A stretch of DNA of 64,000 bases from Roseospirillum parvum (GCF_900100455.1 NZ_FNCV01000002.1:434001-498000), one strand, 5' to 3'; shown: positions 10,366-19,937, numbered from the stretch's first letter. Numbers and translations are program-made. The notes: generated by a model from the letters alone, not told the origin.

Positions 10366-10829
10366 GCCAACAAGAAGCTAAATGCGGGCCGTGGTGCCGT
10401 TGGGAAAACCCCTGTCGTTGGCATCCGGAACGAGAACGGTGAAGTCCGCGCCAAGCCCGTTGAGAACGTCAAGGGGAAGACACTGGTCGAGTTCATCCGC
10501 GAGAACGTCTCCAACGGCTCAGTCGTCGTCACCGAAGACTTCAAGGGCTACAAAGACCTCGCAGAGATTGGCTATGACCACAAGACCGCCTGCCACTCCG
10601 CCCGCCAGTTCGTGAACAACATGGCCCACACAAAGGGGTCGGAAGCTTCTGGGGTCTCCTGAAGCGCGGGCACTACGGCATCTACCACTACATGAGCGCC
10701 AAACACTTGCATCGGTACGTGAAGGAATTCTCATTCCGGCACAACACATCCAGGGCTAGCACCATGGCCTTCATCAACGCTACAATCGAACGCATGGAAG
10801 GCAAGCGTCTGACCTACAAGGAGTTGTAG
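10366..10829 (+). pseudogene. ISXO2-like transposase remnant, 5'-truncated and frameshifted
   Basis: Translation from 10366 gives NKKLNAGRGAVGKTPVVGI and later [19 protein letters not shown], which is the DDE core of IS1595/ISXO2 transposases. The reading frame breaks near 10636 (ACAAAGGGGTCGG), where one base appears lost inside the expected HTNGVESFW motif. The other frame then continues as [18 protein letters not shown] and ends ...RLTYKEL at 10829. The N-terminal zinc-ribbon part and the first catalytic Asp are missing, and the homology starts directly at the inner edge of the left inverted repeat. About 155 residues of an expected 300 remain. Confidence 0.82.
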
Positions 10830-10831
10830 CC

Positions 10832-11860
10832 ATGCCTAAGAAGCCGGGCGAGATCGAACCGATTGATGCGGGGTTTGATGAGGTGGTTAACTCCGTCGTT
10901 TCTCCAAAAAAGGAAATCACCTCGAACGCCAACAAAATCAGTCACTTAGCCCCCTCTTCAAGCTCCAAGGAAATCGGCTCCGAACAGCTTGATCTCGGGA
11001 TCGACAAGGAGACCGAGGTCTCCGGGATCGGCATGGGCGTACTATCCGACGGCACGCCATACCTCAACCAGCGCGGTCTGGCTGCGTTGTGTGGCGTGAT
11101 GAATGCCCATATCGGAACAATTAGCTCCCAATGGAATGAAGAAAAACCTCGAATTAAAGCAATTAAGTCCATACTCGAAAAATCCGGGCTGCATGCTGAG
11201 CGCCCTCATGTAGAAGTGCCCTATAAGAATGTAAAGCACCTTTGCTACCCAGCAGAGATTTGCCTTGCCATATTAGAATATTACGCTTTCGACGCAGGTG
11301 TTAATTGTCAGGAAGAAGCAAGAGATAATTTCCGCCTTCTTGCCGGCTCAAAACTCAAAGAGCTAATTTACAGCCAAGTTGGCTACAACCCATCAGGGGC
11401 CAATACAGAACCACTACGAAAATGGCACGAACGTATTGAGATGAACTTTCATAGTGCACCTCGCGGATATTTCAGCATACTGAACGAAGCTCACACAATT
11501 ATCTATGAACTTATCATGGCTGGGGCTGACGTTGGCGAACGAACCGTACCAGATGGCTCAATCGGTAAGTGCTGGGCGCAGCATTGGAAGGATAACAATC
11601 TCACCGCACGATTTGGTGAGCGCGGCCTATTTCCTCATAGGTACCCTGATGACCACCCGCAATCCAAGTCGAACCCACAAATGGCTAACTGTTACCCCTT
11701 GGAGGCTCTTGGAGAATACAGGCGGTGGCTCCAAGAGGAGTACCTTGAGGGCGGCAGATTCGCCACTTACCTCAGGCGCAAGCAAAAAGACATACCTCCG
11801 TCTGTTGCGCAACTTGCAATCGAGCGGTTAATCCCCCCGCAGATTGAATGCAACGACTGA
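10832..11860 (+). CDS. Uncharacterised passenger protein of the IS1595-like element
   Basis: A 342-residue protein I do not recognise with confidence. The ATG lies two bases after the transposase stop, and its ribosome site (AAGGAG) is inside the last transposase codons, so expression was coupled to the transposase. The first 60 residues are charged and Ser/Lys-rich, likely disordered. A core follows (about 70-190) with DGTPYLNQRGLAALCGV and a segment LAILEYYAFDAGVN...ARDNFRLLAG that look helical, then a second helical part. Residues such as LNQRGLAALCGV hint at a helix-turn-helix, so an anti-repressor-like DNA-binding role is possible but unproven. Codon use is markedly AT-richer than in the neighbours, which suggests transfer. 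Confidence 0.7.
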   Translation: MPKKPGEIEPIDAGFDEVVNSVVSPKKEITSNANKISHLAPSSSSKEIGSEQLDLGIDKETEVSGIGMGVLSDGTPYLNQRGLAALCGVMNAHIGTISSQWNEEKPRIKAIKSILEKSGLHAERPHVEVPYKNVKHLCYPAEICLAILEYYAFDAGVNCQEEARDNFRLLAGSKLKELIYSQVGYNPSGANTEPLRKWHERIEMNFHSAPRGYFSILNEAHTIIYELIMAGADVGERTVPDGSIGKCWAQHWKDNNLTARFGERGLFPHRYPDDHPQSKSNPQMANCYPLEALGEYRRWLQEEYLEGGRFATYLRRKQKDIPPSVAQLAIERLIPPQIECND

Positions 11861-11979
11861 TCGGAAACCCCTATGCGCGTGGCCTTGCCTAGCCGCGCCC
11901 TGTTTGGCCGCTTGGCTAGTTAGGTATGTAGGTCACCTTTTTTTGGGGCCCGCCCCAGGCAAGAAAACCGGGCAAGAAA

Positions 11980-12001
11980 CAAGGGGGCTTCCGCCCCCTT
12001 G
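11980..12001 (-). terminator. Terminator downstream of the peroxidase gene
   Basis: On the minus strand CAAGGGGGCGGAAGCCCCCTTG forms a perfect 9-bp stem with a 4-base loop, followed by TTTCTT, about 30 bases after the stop codon of the di-haem peroxidase. Confidence 0.7.
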
Positions 12002-12032
12002 GTGATGGTCTGCCTGATCGAAGGGAGGACGG

Positions 12033-13100
12033 TTACTGACCCAGCGGCTCCATGGCTTCCGGCGGCGGGGTGTCGGCGGTTTCCAGGGGCAGGATGGGGT
12101 ATTCCACCTCGGGCTGTTCACCGGTCAGGGTGCGCAGGAAGGCGGTGATGGCCTTCACCTCGTCGTCGCCCAGCTCCTCGCCGAGCTGCGAGGTGCCCAT
12201 GATGGCCACCGCCTGCTCCAGGTCCCACACCTTGCCGGAGTGGAAGTAGGGGGCGGTCAGCTCGATGTTGCGCAGCGGGCCGGCCCGGAAGACGTACTCC
12301 TCGGCCGCCGTCTTGGTGACCTGGAAGCGGCCCTTGTCGCCGGCCGGCAGGATCTCGGCGCCCGGGCGTTCGACGACGCCGAACGGGAAGTACCCGTTGC
12401 CGCCGACGTTGACGCCGGAGTGGCACGACACGCAGCCCTTGTCGATGAACAGTTCCAGACCCTGGCGCTCGGTGGCGTCAAGCGCCGTGGCGTCGCCGAC
12501 CAGAAAGCGGTCGAAGGGGGAATTGGGGGTGACCAGCTTGGCCTCGAAGGCCTCGATGGCCTTGGCCATGTTGTCGAAGGTCACCGGGTCCTTCTCGCCG
12601 GGGAAGGCGGTTTCGAACAGCGAGACGTATTCCGGGATGCTCTTCAGGGTGGCGACCACGCGGTCCGGGGTGTTGGCCATCTCCACGCCGGCCTGCACCG
12701 GGCCCTTGGCCTGGGCCTTCAGGTCCTCGGCCCGGCCGTCCCAGAACTGGGCGATGTTGAACACCGCGTTGAACACGGTGGGGGCGTTGCGCGGCCCCTT
12801 CTGCCAGCCGTGACCGATCGAGGTTTCCAGGTTGTCGTCACCGCCGGTGCCCAGGTTGTGGCAGGTGTTGCACGAGATCAGCCAACTGCGCGACAGGCGC
12901 GGTTCGAAGAACAGCATGCGGCCCAGGTCGACCTTCTCGTCGGTCACCGGGTTGTCCTTGACCGCCGGGATGGTGGCCGGGATGGGTTCGAAGAACTCGT
13001 TGGCCATGTCCATCAGCTCGTCGGCGACGGCGGGGCCGGCCGTCAGCTGGGCGGTCAGGACCCCGGCGGTGGCCAGGGCGATCAGTTTGGCGGAGGTCAT
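12033..13100 (-). CDS. Di-haem cytochrome c peroxidase
   Basis: A 355-residue periplasmic enzyme that reduces hydrogen peroxide with electrons from a small cytochrome c. The first 26 residues are a signal peptide ending AVA. Two covalent haem sites are visible, CNTCH at 77-81 and CVSCH at 224-228, as in CcpA/MauG-type proteins; the LFFEPRLS and GPLRNIELTAPYFHSG segments are typical of the bacterial peroxidase branch. An FNR-like box lies 135 bases upstream and a terminator just downstream, so the gene is probably monocistronic and induced when oxygen is low. Confidence 0.9.
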   Translation of the reverse strand: MTSAKLIALATAGVLTAQLTAGPAVADELMDMANEFFEPIPATIPAVKDNPVTDEKVDLGRMLFFEPRLSRSWLISCNTCHNLGTGGDDNLETSIGHGWQKGPRNAPTVFNAVFNIAQFWDGRAEDLKAQAKGPVQAGVEMANTPDRVVATLKSIPEYVSLFETAFPGEKDPVTFDNMAKAIEAFEAKLVTPNSPFDRFLVGDATALDATERQGLELFIDKGCVSCHSGVNVGGNGYFPFGVVERPGAEILPAGDKGRFQVTKTAAEEYVFRAGPLRNIELTAPYFHSGKVWDLEQAVAIMGTSQLGEELGDDEVKAITAFLRTLTGEQPEVEYPILPLETADTPPPEAMEPLGQ

Positions 13101-13234
13101 GGGCGTGCGTCCTCAGGGTCCGAGGAGAGGGAGGCACCCCGGGTCCGGTTCGCGCGCCGATGGGAACGGCGGGAGGCGCGACCCGGGAGGCGCCGGGAAC
13201 CCAATCACCCTACAAACTTTAGAATGATTCCACA

Positions 13235-13248
13235 TTGAGGGTTATCAT
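13235..13248. promoter_or_regulatory. Possible FNR/FixK-type operator
   Basis: TTGAGGGTTATCAT agrees with TTGAT-N4-ATCAA at 8 of 10 defined positions. It is in the 347-base gap between the peroxidase and phoB. That gap holds no convincing gene; its only other feature is the palindrome CCATGAATTCATGG at 13390-13403. Confidence 0.45.
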
Positions 13249-13447
13249 TGAAAAAAGGCGCGACCTGGCCATGCCAAATCGCGCCTGCCGAGTCCCGGGA
13301 CCCGAACGCCGGAGTGTCGCCCTCAGAGTAAGCGCCCTCTAAACTGTCGCCCTCAAATAGGGGCCGGAAGCAGCGGCCGCCAGGGCGGGCCATGAATTCA
13401 TGGGCTGATGGCCCCGAGCCCCTCATCCGGCGGGCCCATGCGACCCC

Positions 13448-14146
13448 TCACCCCAAAACCGGCGCGATGTCCAGGGCGTAGCCGGCGGCGCGCACGGTGC
13501 GGATGACGTCGGTCTCCGCCTCGCCGTTCAGCACCTTGCGCAGACGGCGGATGTGCACGTCCACGGTGCGCGGCTCAACATAGATGTCCGGCCCCCAGAC
13601 GGCGTTCAGCAACTCCTCGCGGCTGAACACCGTGCCCGGGTGCTCCATCAGGAACTGGAGCAGGCGGAACTCGGTCGGCCCCAGGTGGACATAGCGCCCG
13701 CCGCGGGTCACCCGGTGCGCATTGAGGTCCATCTCGATGTCGGCGAACATCAGACTGCCCTTGGCCTTGGCCGGGCGGGCGCGGCGCAACAGGGCGCGCA
13801 CCCGGGCCATCAGCTCGGGCATGGAGAAGGGCTTGGTCAGGTAGTCGTCGGCCCCGGTGTCGAGGCCGCGCAGCTTGTCGCTTTCCTCGCTGCGCGCCGT
13901 CAGCATGATCACCGGCAGGTCGCGGCTGGCCGGCTTGCGGCGCAACTGGCGGCACACCTCGACGCCAGACATCACCGGCAGCATCCAGTCGAGCAGGACC
14001 AGATCGGGCGGCGTTTCGGCGACCAGGGTCAGGGCTTCCTCGCCGTCGCCCGCCTCGGCGACGCGGAAGCCTTCCTTCTCCAGGTTGTAGCGCAGCATGG
14101 TGACCAGGGCCACCTCGTCCTCGACGATCAGCACCAGGGGCTTCAT
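13448..14146 (-). CDS. phoB: Phosphate regulon response regulator PhoB
   Basis: A 232-residue OmpR-class regulator. The receiver domain has the acidic pair E9-D10, the phospho-acceptor D53 (LLDWMLPV) and the KPFSMPEL loop lysine. The winged-helix part contains EFRLLQFLMEHPG and VDVHIRRLRKVL, typical of PhoB. It is the last gene of pstCAB-phoU-phoB, 20 bases after phoU. It binds Pho boxes such as the one predicted before pstS. Its kinase is not next door; the PhoR-like gene lies at 37588-39150. Confidence 0.93.
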   Translation of the reverse strand: MKPLVLIVEDEVALVTMLRYNLEKEGFRVAEAGDGEEALTLVAETPPDLVLLDWMLPVMSGVEVCRQLRRKPASRDLPVIMLTARSEESDKLRGLDTGADDYLTKPFSMPELMARVRALLRRARPAKAKGSLMFADIEMDLNAHRVTRGGRYVHLGPTEFRLLQFLMEHPGTVFSREELLNAVWGPDIYVEPRTVDVHIRRLRKVLNGEAETDVIRTVRAAGYALDIAPVLG

Positions 14147-14166
14147 CGGATGAAGGTCTTTCCTGC

Positions 14167-14898
14167 TCAGGCCGTCTCGTTGCCGAGGTCCGGGGCGCTG
14201 CCGGCGTCACCCTTGGGGCGCTGGCCGGAGATCGGCCGCCCGCTGACCGTGAAGTGCACCGTCTCGGCGATGTTGGTGGCGTGGTCGCCGATGCGCTCGA
14301 TGTTCTTGATGATGAACATCAGGTGGGTGCACGAGGTGATGTTGCGCGGGTCTTCCATCATGTAGGTGATGAATTCGCGGGTCAGCGAGGTGTGCATCTC
14401 GTCCACCTCCTCGTCGCGCCGCCAGACGTCGAGCGCCTTGTCCTCGTCGCGCTCCACGTAGGCGTCGAGCACGTCCTTGATCAACTCCTGCACCAGCCGG
14501 CCCATCAGGGGGATCGGCCCGGCCGCCTTGACCGGCGGAATCTGGTTGATGACCATGGTCCGCTTGGCGACGTTGGCGGCATAGTCGCCGATCCGCTCGA
14601 GATCGGCGCTGACCTTCAGTGCCCCGACGATCAGCCGCAGGTCGTCGGCCATCGGCTGGCGCAGGGCAAGCAGGCGGACCACCAGGTTCTGCACCTCCTG
14701 GTCATGCTGGTCGATCTGCGCGTCCTGGCTGACCACCCGGCTGGCCAAGTCGCTGTCGCGCTGCGACAGCGCCTTCAGGGCCTGGGTGAGCTGGGTTTCG
14801 GCCAGACCGCCCATGCGGCTGATGGTGTTGTTGAGCTTGCGCAGCTCGTCGTCGAACGATGTCACCGTGTGCTGGTGGTTCGGTCCGCTGGGAGCCAT
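14167..14898 (-). CDS. phoU: Phosphate transport regulator PhoU
   Basis: A 243-residue all-helical protein with the two repeated PhoU three-helix bundles; the metal-binding E/DxxxD motifs appear as ERIGDYAAN and ERIGDHATN. It links the Pst transporter to the PhoR-PhoB system and keeps the regulon off when phosphate is plentiful. It lies 46 bases after pstB and directly before phoB in the same operon. Confidence 0.95.
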   Translation of the reverse strand: MAPSGPNHQHTVTSFDDELRKLNNTISRMGGLAETQLTQALKALSQRDSDLASRVVSQDAQIDQHDQEVQNLVVRLLALRQPMADDLRLIVGALKVSADLERIGDYAANVAKRTMVINQIPPVKAAGPIPLMGRLVQELIKDVLDAYVERDEDKALDVWRRDEEVDEMHTSLTREFITYMMEDPRNITSCTHLMFIIKNIERIGDHATNIAETVHFTVSGRPISGQRPKGDAGSAPDLGNETA

Positions 14899-14944
14899 CG
14901 TCTATGATTCCTTCTGATCAATCCGCCGGCCGGGGCCCCTGCCC

Positions 14945-15763
14945 TCAGCCGAAGCGACCGGTGATGTAACCCTGGGTCAGCTTGTGTTCCGGGTTGGTGA
15001 AGATCTGCTCGGTGTCGTTGCACTCGATCAGCTCGCCCAGGTGGAAGAAGGCGGTGCGCTGGCTGACCCGGGCCGCCTGCTGCATGGAGTGGGTGACGAT
15101 GACGATGGTGAAGTTTTCCCTCAGCTCGTCAATCAGCTCCTCGATCTTGGCGGTGGCGATGGGGTCGAGCGCCGAGCACGGCTCGTCCATCAGGATCACC
15201 TCCGGGTGCACGGCAATGGCGCGGGCGATGCACAGCCGCTGCTGCTGGCCGCCCGACAGGCCGGTGCCCGGGGTGTCCAGGCGATCCTTCACCTCTTCCC
15301 ACAGACCGGCCCGCTCCAGGCTGCCCTGGACGACCTCTTCCAGGCTGGCCTTGTCGGTGATCATGCCATGGATGCGCGGCCCGTAGGCGACATTCTCCAT
15401 GATCGACTTGGGGAACGGGTTGGGCTTCTGGAAGACCATGCCGATGCGGGTCCTCAGCTCGACCACATCGACGCTCTTGTCATAGATGTCCTGGCCGTCG
15501 AGACGGATGTCGCCACTCACCCGACAGATGTCGATGGTGTCGTTCATCCGGTTGAGGCAGCGCAGGAAGGTGGACTTGCCGCAGCCCGAGGGACCGATGA
15601 AGGCGGTCACCTCGTTCTCGCCGATGTCCAGGCTGACTTCCTTGATGGCCTGCTTGTCGCCGTAGAAGACATTGGCCCCGCGCGACGCCACCTTGGGCGG
15701 ACGACCCTCCAGAAGCGGAGTGCCGGCGGTCTGCTTGGGACGCTCGATGCTTTCCTGGTCCAT
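14945..15763 (-). CDS. pstB: Phosphate ABC transporter ATP-binding protein PstB
   Basis: A 272-residue ABC ATPase. The Walker [10 protein letters not shown], signature LSGGQQQRL, Walker [14 protein letters not shown] and the switch histidine in [13 protein letters not shown] are all present, and [14 protein letters not shown] is characteristic of PstB. The open frame extends 46 residues upstream into pstA; ATG 15763 gives the family-size protein and starts 8 bases after the pstA stop. It powers high-affinity phosphate import with PstA and PstC. Confidence 0.95.
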   Translation of the reverse strand: MDQESIERPKQTAGTPLLEGRPPKVASRGANVFYGDKQAIKEVSLDIGENEVTAFIGPSGCGKSTFLRCLNRMNDTIDICRVSGDIRLDGQDIYDKSVDVVELRTRIGMVFQKPNPFPKSIMENVAYGPRIHGMITDKASLEEVVQGSLERAGLWEEVKDRLDTPGTGLSGGQQQRLCIARAIAVHPEVILMDEPCSALDPIATAKIEELIDELRENFTIVIVTHSMQQAARVSQRTAFFHLGELIECNDTEQIFTNPEHKLTQGYITGRFG

Positions 15764-15771
15764 GATCTTGT

Positions 15772-17100
15772 CTACCACCTTCTCTCGAATTTCCTGCGCA
15801 GCCAGACGGCCGAGGCGTTCATGATGATGAGGAAGCCGAGCAGCACCACGATGGCGGCCGAGGTGCGGGCCACGAAGCCACGCTCGGGCAGGCCCGACCA
15901 CATGTAGATCTGCACCGGCAGGGCGGTCGCGGCGTCCAGCGGGGTGGACGGATGGTCGACCACGAAGGCGACCATGCCGATCATCAGCAGCGGCGCCGTC
16001 TCGCCCAGGGCCTGGGCCAGACCGATGATGATCGAGGTCAGGATGCCCGGTCCGGCCAGCGGCAGCACGTGGTGGAAGATGGACTGCATCTTCGACGCCC
16101 CGACCCCCAGGGCGGCCTCGCGGATCGACGGCGGCACCGCCTTCAGGGCGGCCCGGGTGGCGATGATGACGGTGGGCAGGGTCATCAGGGTCAGCACCAT
16201 GCCACCGATCAGCGGCGCGGCGCGGGGCAGCTCCATGAAGTTGATGAACACCGCCAGACCGAGCAGGCCGAAGACGATCGAGGGCACGGCGGCCAGATTG
16301 TTGATGTTCACCTCGATCAGGTCGGTGAACCAGTTGACCGGGGCGAATTCCTCAAGATAGACCGCCGCGGCGACGCCGATGGGCAGGGTCAGGATCAGCA
16401 CCACGCCCATCATCATCAGCGAGCCGACCAGGGCGGCGCCGACACCGGCCGCTTCCGGCTCGGCCGAGGCGGCGGCGGTGAACAGGGTGGTGTTGAACTT
16501 CTGCTCCAGCAGGCCCTGCTCGACGAGCTGATCCATCCAGGCCAGCTGGCGGTCGTTGATCTGGCGGCGCTCCTCGGGCACGTCGCGGCCGATGATGCCC
16601 TTCATCATCACGTCCACGTCGCCGCTGGCCAGCACCCACACGGTCTGCGTGGTGCCCAGCACAGTGGGGTCGCTCAGCACCATCTGGCGCACCTTGGCGT
16701 CGGCGTTGACCGACAGCAGCCCGTAGAGGTCCTTGCGCTCGGCCCGGTCGGCCGGCGGGATGACCTTCTTCAGGGCCTCGCGCACCGGCTTCAGGTAGTA
16801 GGCGCGCAGAAGCTCGCCCTCGTCGCTCGGGTCCTTGATTCCCAGGTCGCCCTGGTCGAGGTGCACCTCAAGCTTGATGCGCGCCTCGGTGAAGGCCGGC
16901 AGGGCGTTGCCGATGATGCTGGAGAACAGCACCACCAGGAAGCTGATGCCCAGACAGATGGCGATGATGCCATAGGCCTGGAAGCGCTTCTCGGCGGCGT
17001 AGCGGCGCCGCAGGCGTTTCTGCCAGTGGCTGGTCCGGGTGGTGCCCTCGACCCGCCGGGGGGCGGACTCGAAGCTGTCGTCGGCGTGGGCGTTGCTCAT
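15772..17100 (-). CDS. pstA: Phosphate ABC transporter permease PstA
   Basis: A 442-residue inner-membrane permease. The first transmembrane helix is near residues 37-60, followed by a large periplasmic insert (about 65-210), which is the N-terminal extension common in alphaproteobacterial PstA and absent from the 296-residue E. coli protein. The remaining five helices carry the BPD transport motif [24 protein letters not shown]. It sits 22 bases after pstC and 8 before pstB. Confidence 0.93.
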   Translation of the reverse strand: MSNAHADDSFESAPRRVEGTTRTSHWQKRLRRRYAAEKRFQAYGIIAICLGISFLVVLFSSIIGNALPAFTEARIKLEVHLDQGDLGIKDPSDEGELLRAYYLKPVREALKKVIPPADRAERKDLYGLLSVNADAKVRQMVLSDPTVLGTTQTVWVLASGDVDVMMKGIIGRDVPEERRQINDRQLAWMDQLVEQGLLEQKFNTTLFTAAASAEPEAAGVGAALVGSLMMMGVVLILTLPIGVAAAVYLEEFAPVNWFTDLIEVNINNLAAVPSIVFGLLGLAVFINFMELPRAAPLIGGMVLTLMTLPTVIIATRAALKAVPPSIREAALGVGASKMQSIFHHVLPLAGPGILTSIIIGLAQALGETAPLLMIGMVAFVVDHPSTPLDAATALPVQIYMWSGLPERGFVARTSAAIVVLLGFLIIMNASAVWLRRKFERRW

Positions 17101-17122
17101 CGGGAGCCCCTCTTTACAAGCT

Positions 17123-18502
17123 CTATTCGTACTGCTCGCGGTATTTGCGGACCACCCGCAAGGCGACGATGTTCAAGCCCAGGGTGATGACGAACAGGGT
17201 CATGCCAAGGGCGAAGGCAACCAGCGTCTGGGGGCTGCTGAACTCGTGGTCGCCGGTCAACTGGTTGACGATCTTCACGGTCACGGTGGTGATCGGCTCC
17301 AGCGGGTTGGCGGTCAGGTTGGCGGTCACGCCGGCGGCCATGACCACGATCATGGTCTCGCCGATGGCCCGGCTGACGGCCAGCAGGATGGAGCCGACGA
17401 TGCCCGGCAGGGCGGCCGGGAAGACCACCCGGCGGATGGTTTCCGAGCGCGTCGCGCCGAGCCCGTAGGAGCCCTCGCGCATCGCCTGGGGGACCGCGGT
17501 GATGACGTCGTCGGACAGCGAGCTGACGAAGGGGATGATCATGATGCCCATCACGAAGCCGGCGGTCAGCGTGCTGCGGGCGTCGATGTCCAGGCCGATG
17601 GTGCCGCCGATGTCGCGCAGGAAGGGACCCACCGTGACCAGGGCGAAGAAGCCGTAGACCACGGTCGGGATGCCGGCCAGGATCTCGAGCAGCGGCTTGA
17701 CCACCGAACGCACCTTGGGGGCGGCGTACTCAGCCATGTAGATGGCCGCGAACAGGCCCACCGGCACCGCCACCGCCATCGCCACGATGGACACGAACAT
17801 GGTCCCCCAGAGCAGCGGCAGCATGCCGAACTGCCCGGTGGCGCCCCCCGAGCCGGCGGCGGCGAAGCGCGGATCCCAGGTGGTGCCCAGGAAGAAGTTG
17901 GCGAGCGGCACCTCGCGGAAGAAGTTGATGGTCTCAAAGAGCATCGACAGCACGATGCCGGCGGTGGTCAGGATGGCAATCGAGGAGGCGACGATGAGCA
18001 GGATGCGGATCACCGTCTCGACCCGGTTGCGGGCCCGCATGGCCGGCCGGATGTGCAGGAAGCCGACCACCCCGCCGGCCAGGGCGGCGGCGAACACGGC
18101 GGCCGTCATCAGGCTGCGCCCGGTCGCCTTGGCGGCCGCGTAGTCGTCGGCCAGTTCCATCATGAATGGCTCGATGGTCGAGCCGGTGACGCCGCCGGTG
18201 GCCAGGCTCTTGATGGTCGAGACGATCAGGCCGATCTGGTCCTTGGGTCCGTTCAGCACGCTGGCCGGCAGGTCGGCGCGCAGGCTGGCGCCGAGGATCA
18301 TCGGCTCGATGGCCAGCCACAGGATCATCACCGCCAGCGCCGGCACGGCCAGCCACAGGCCGACGTAGGCGCCATAGAACGGGGGCAGCGAGTGAAGCTG
18401 GCGGATCTCGCCGCGCACCACCTGGCGGGCCCGACGGCTGCCCAGGAAGTAGACGGCAAGGGCGGCCACCAGAAGGACCAGAAGCATCGTGGTCAAGGAC
18501 AT
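17123..18502 (-). CDS. pstC: Phosphate ABC transporter permease PstC
   Basis: A 459-residue inner-membrane permease, about 140 residues longer than E. coli PstC because of extra N-terminal helices and a loop (about residues 1-180). The permease core carries the coupling motif YGLGATRSETIRRVVFPAALPGI. It is the first gene of pstCAB-phoU-phoB. It is separated from pstS by 400 bases that hold a terminator, so pstC may be transcribed partly by read-through and partly from its own promoter. Confidence 0.93.
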   Translation of the reverse strand: MSLTTMLLVLLVAALAVYFLGSRRARQVVRGEIRQLHSLPPFYGAYVGLWLAVPALAVMILWLAIEPMILGASLRADLPASVLNGPKDQIGLIVSTIKSLATGGVTGSTIEPFMMELADDYAAAKATGRSLMTAAVFAAALAGGVVGFLHIRPAMRARNRVETVIRILLIVASSIAILTTAGIVLSMLFETINFFREVPLANFFLGTTWDPRFAAAGSGGATGQFGMLPLLWGTMFVSIVAMAVAVPVGLFAAIYMAEYAAPKVRSVVKPLLEILAGIPTVVYGFFALVTVGPFLRDIGGTIGLDIDARSTLTAGFVMGIMIIPFVSSLSDDVITAVPQAMREGSYGLGATRSETIRRVVFPAALPGIVGSILLAVSRAIGETMIVVMAAGVTANLTANPLEPITTVTVKIVNQLTGDHEFSSPQTLVAFALGMTLFVITLGLNIVALRVVRKYREQYE

Positions 18503-18846
18503 CGTGCGTCGCGCCTTGTCTTTAATCAGGAACCGGGTTGGGGAACCGGGCGTCGGAAGTGTTAACGGAAACGACCCGTCCAGGGAAACCCCGGGGCGAC
18601 CGGGCCGTCGCCGGGCGGGACCCGAAGCGGGTGGACCCGGGCGTGGGGGGAGTCGCCGCGCCGGCCACCCCGCCCCCCATCCGGGTGGCGTGCCACGCCG
18701 GCACCACCGGGACCGGCCGGGCGCCCCCTTCGGCGGGGCGTCGTCGGGCCTGACCGGGAAAGGGGCGGGCGGGGGCGGGGAGGGCGACCGGCGGCCCCCT
18801 TCACGGGGACCAGGGCACCAAAAGGAAGCGGGGCAAGGGAAAGAAA

Positions 18847-18880
18847 GTGGCCGGCGCGGGCTCTCCCGCCCCGGCCACTC
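18847..18880 (-). terminator. Terminator / attenuator after pstS
   Basis: On the minus strand AGTGGCCGG pairs with CCGGCCACT around an inner GC stem with one mismatch, followed by TTTCTTT. It lies 20 bases beyond the pstS stop and would keep binding-protein mRNA more abundant than the permease genes. The rest of 18503-18902 is GC-rich, without a credible gene or Pho box. Confidence 0.7.
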
Positions 18881-18902
18881 CCTGATCGTCGCGATCAGCC
18901 GC

Positions 18903-19937
18903 TTACTTGGCGGCGATGTTCTCGCGCTTGGCGAAGCCCTGACGGACCTCTTCCATCTGGGCGTCCGACAGCGGGATCAGACCCTTGTCGGCCAGCATGC
19001 CCTCGGGGCCGGTCATCTGGTCGGACAGGAAGAAGTCGACGTACTCTTCCAGGCCCGGGATGACACCCAGGTGGGCGGTCTTGACGTAGAAGTACAGGTA
19101 GCGCGAAACCGGGTACTCACCGCTCTGGATGGTCTCCAGCGAGGGCTCGACGCCGCTCATGGTGGCCACCTTCACCTTGTCCTTGTTCTCCTCGTAGAAG
19201 GAGAGGCCGAAGACGCCGATGCCGTTGGGGTTGGACTCGACGCGGGCCAGGGTCTCGGTGTAGTCGCCGTCGATGTCGACCGACACGCCATCCTTGCGGA
19301 CCTGGGCGCAGCCCTTGGCCTTCTTGTCGCCGGCGGCCTTGAACAGGTCCTCGGCACCGGTCTCGGCGCAGCCCGGCTCCAGGACGCGGACCTCGAACAC
19401 CTCACGGGTGCCGTGCTTCTCGCCCGGGATGAACATCAGGATTTCCTGGTTCGGGAAGCTCGGGTCGATCTGGTTCCAGGTGGCGTGGGTGTTGTCGGCC
19501 AGCTTGCCGTCCATGTTCACCTGGGCGGCCAGGGCCTGGTAGATGTGCTGCGGCTCGAAGGCGAAGGCCGGCTTGTCGACCGGGTTGGCGAACACCACGC
19601 CGTCCTTGCCGATGCGGATCTCGATGATGTCGGTCACGCCGTTCTCGGCGCAGGCCTTGATTTCCTTGTCCTTGATCGGACGCGAGGCATTGGCGATGTC
19701 GATGAAGTTCTCACCGACGCCCTTGCAGAACTCCTTGAGGCCGGCCGAGGAGCCACCGGACTCCAGGTGCGGGGCCTTGAACTTGCCGGCATAGGCCTTG
19801 CCGAACTGCTCGACCACCACGTTGGCGAACGGCAGAACGGTCGACGAGCCCTTGATCTGAACCTGGTCGCGGGCCTCGGCGGCGCCGGCACAGGTCACGG
19901 CAGCCACGGCCGCGATGGCGAGGGTCTTCTTGAACAC
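18903..19937 (-). CDS. pstS: Phosphate-binding periplasmic protein PstS
   Basis: A 344-residue secreted binding protein. The signal peptide is residues 1 to about 22 (MFKKTLAIAAVAAVTCAGAA-EA). Phosphate-binding segments KGSSTVLPF and ESGGSSAGLKEF are visible, as is NASRPIKDKE, so this is PstS/SphX-like. It delivers phosphate to PstC-PstA. It lies first in the phosphate cluster, with a predicted Pho box about 245 bases upstream, implying a long leader. Confidence 0.93.
   Translation of the reverse strand: MFKKTLAIAAVAAVTCAGAAEARDQVQIKGSSTVLPFANVVVEQFGKAYAGKFKAPHLESGGSSAGLKEFCKGVGENFIDIANASRPIKDKEIKACAENGVTDIIEIRIGKDGVVFANPVDKPAFAFEPQHIYQALAAQVNMDGKLADNTHATWNQIDPSFPNQEILMFIPGEKHGTREVFEVRVLEPGCAETGAEDLFKAAGDKKAKGCAQVRKDGVSVDIDGDYTETLARVESNPNGIGVFGLSFYEENKDKVKVATMSGVEPSLETIQSGEYPVSRYLYFYVKTAHLGVIPGLEEYVDFFLSDQMTGPEGMLADKGLIPLSDAQMEEVRQGFAKRENIAAK

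Larger units (their letters stand above)
10346..11937 (+). mobile_element. Degenerate IS1595-family (ISXO2-like) element with passenger gene
   Basis: The ends are imperfect inverted repeats of about 24 bases (10345-10368 and the complement of 11914-11937), both finishing with AACTAGCC on the inner side; about 20 of 24 positions agree. TTTTTTTG occurs on both sides (10338-10345 and 11938-11945) and fits the 8-bp target duplication of the IS1595 family. Inside are a truncated, frameshifted transposase remnant and one intact gene of clearly lower GC than its surroundings. The element cannot move by its own transposase. The seven-T run belongs to the preceding terminator, so the insertion hit a terminator tail. 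Confidence 0.78.

Noticed and set aside
13205-13426. A 73-codon minus-strand frame upstream of the peroxidase
   Set aside because: No ribosome site or family match, and it covers the FNR-like box; coding is not supported, though a worn element end cannot be excluded.
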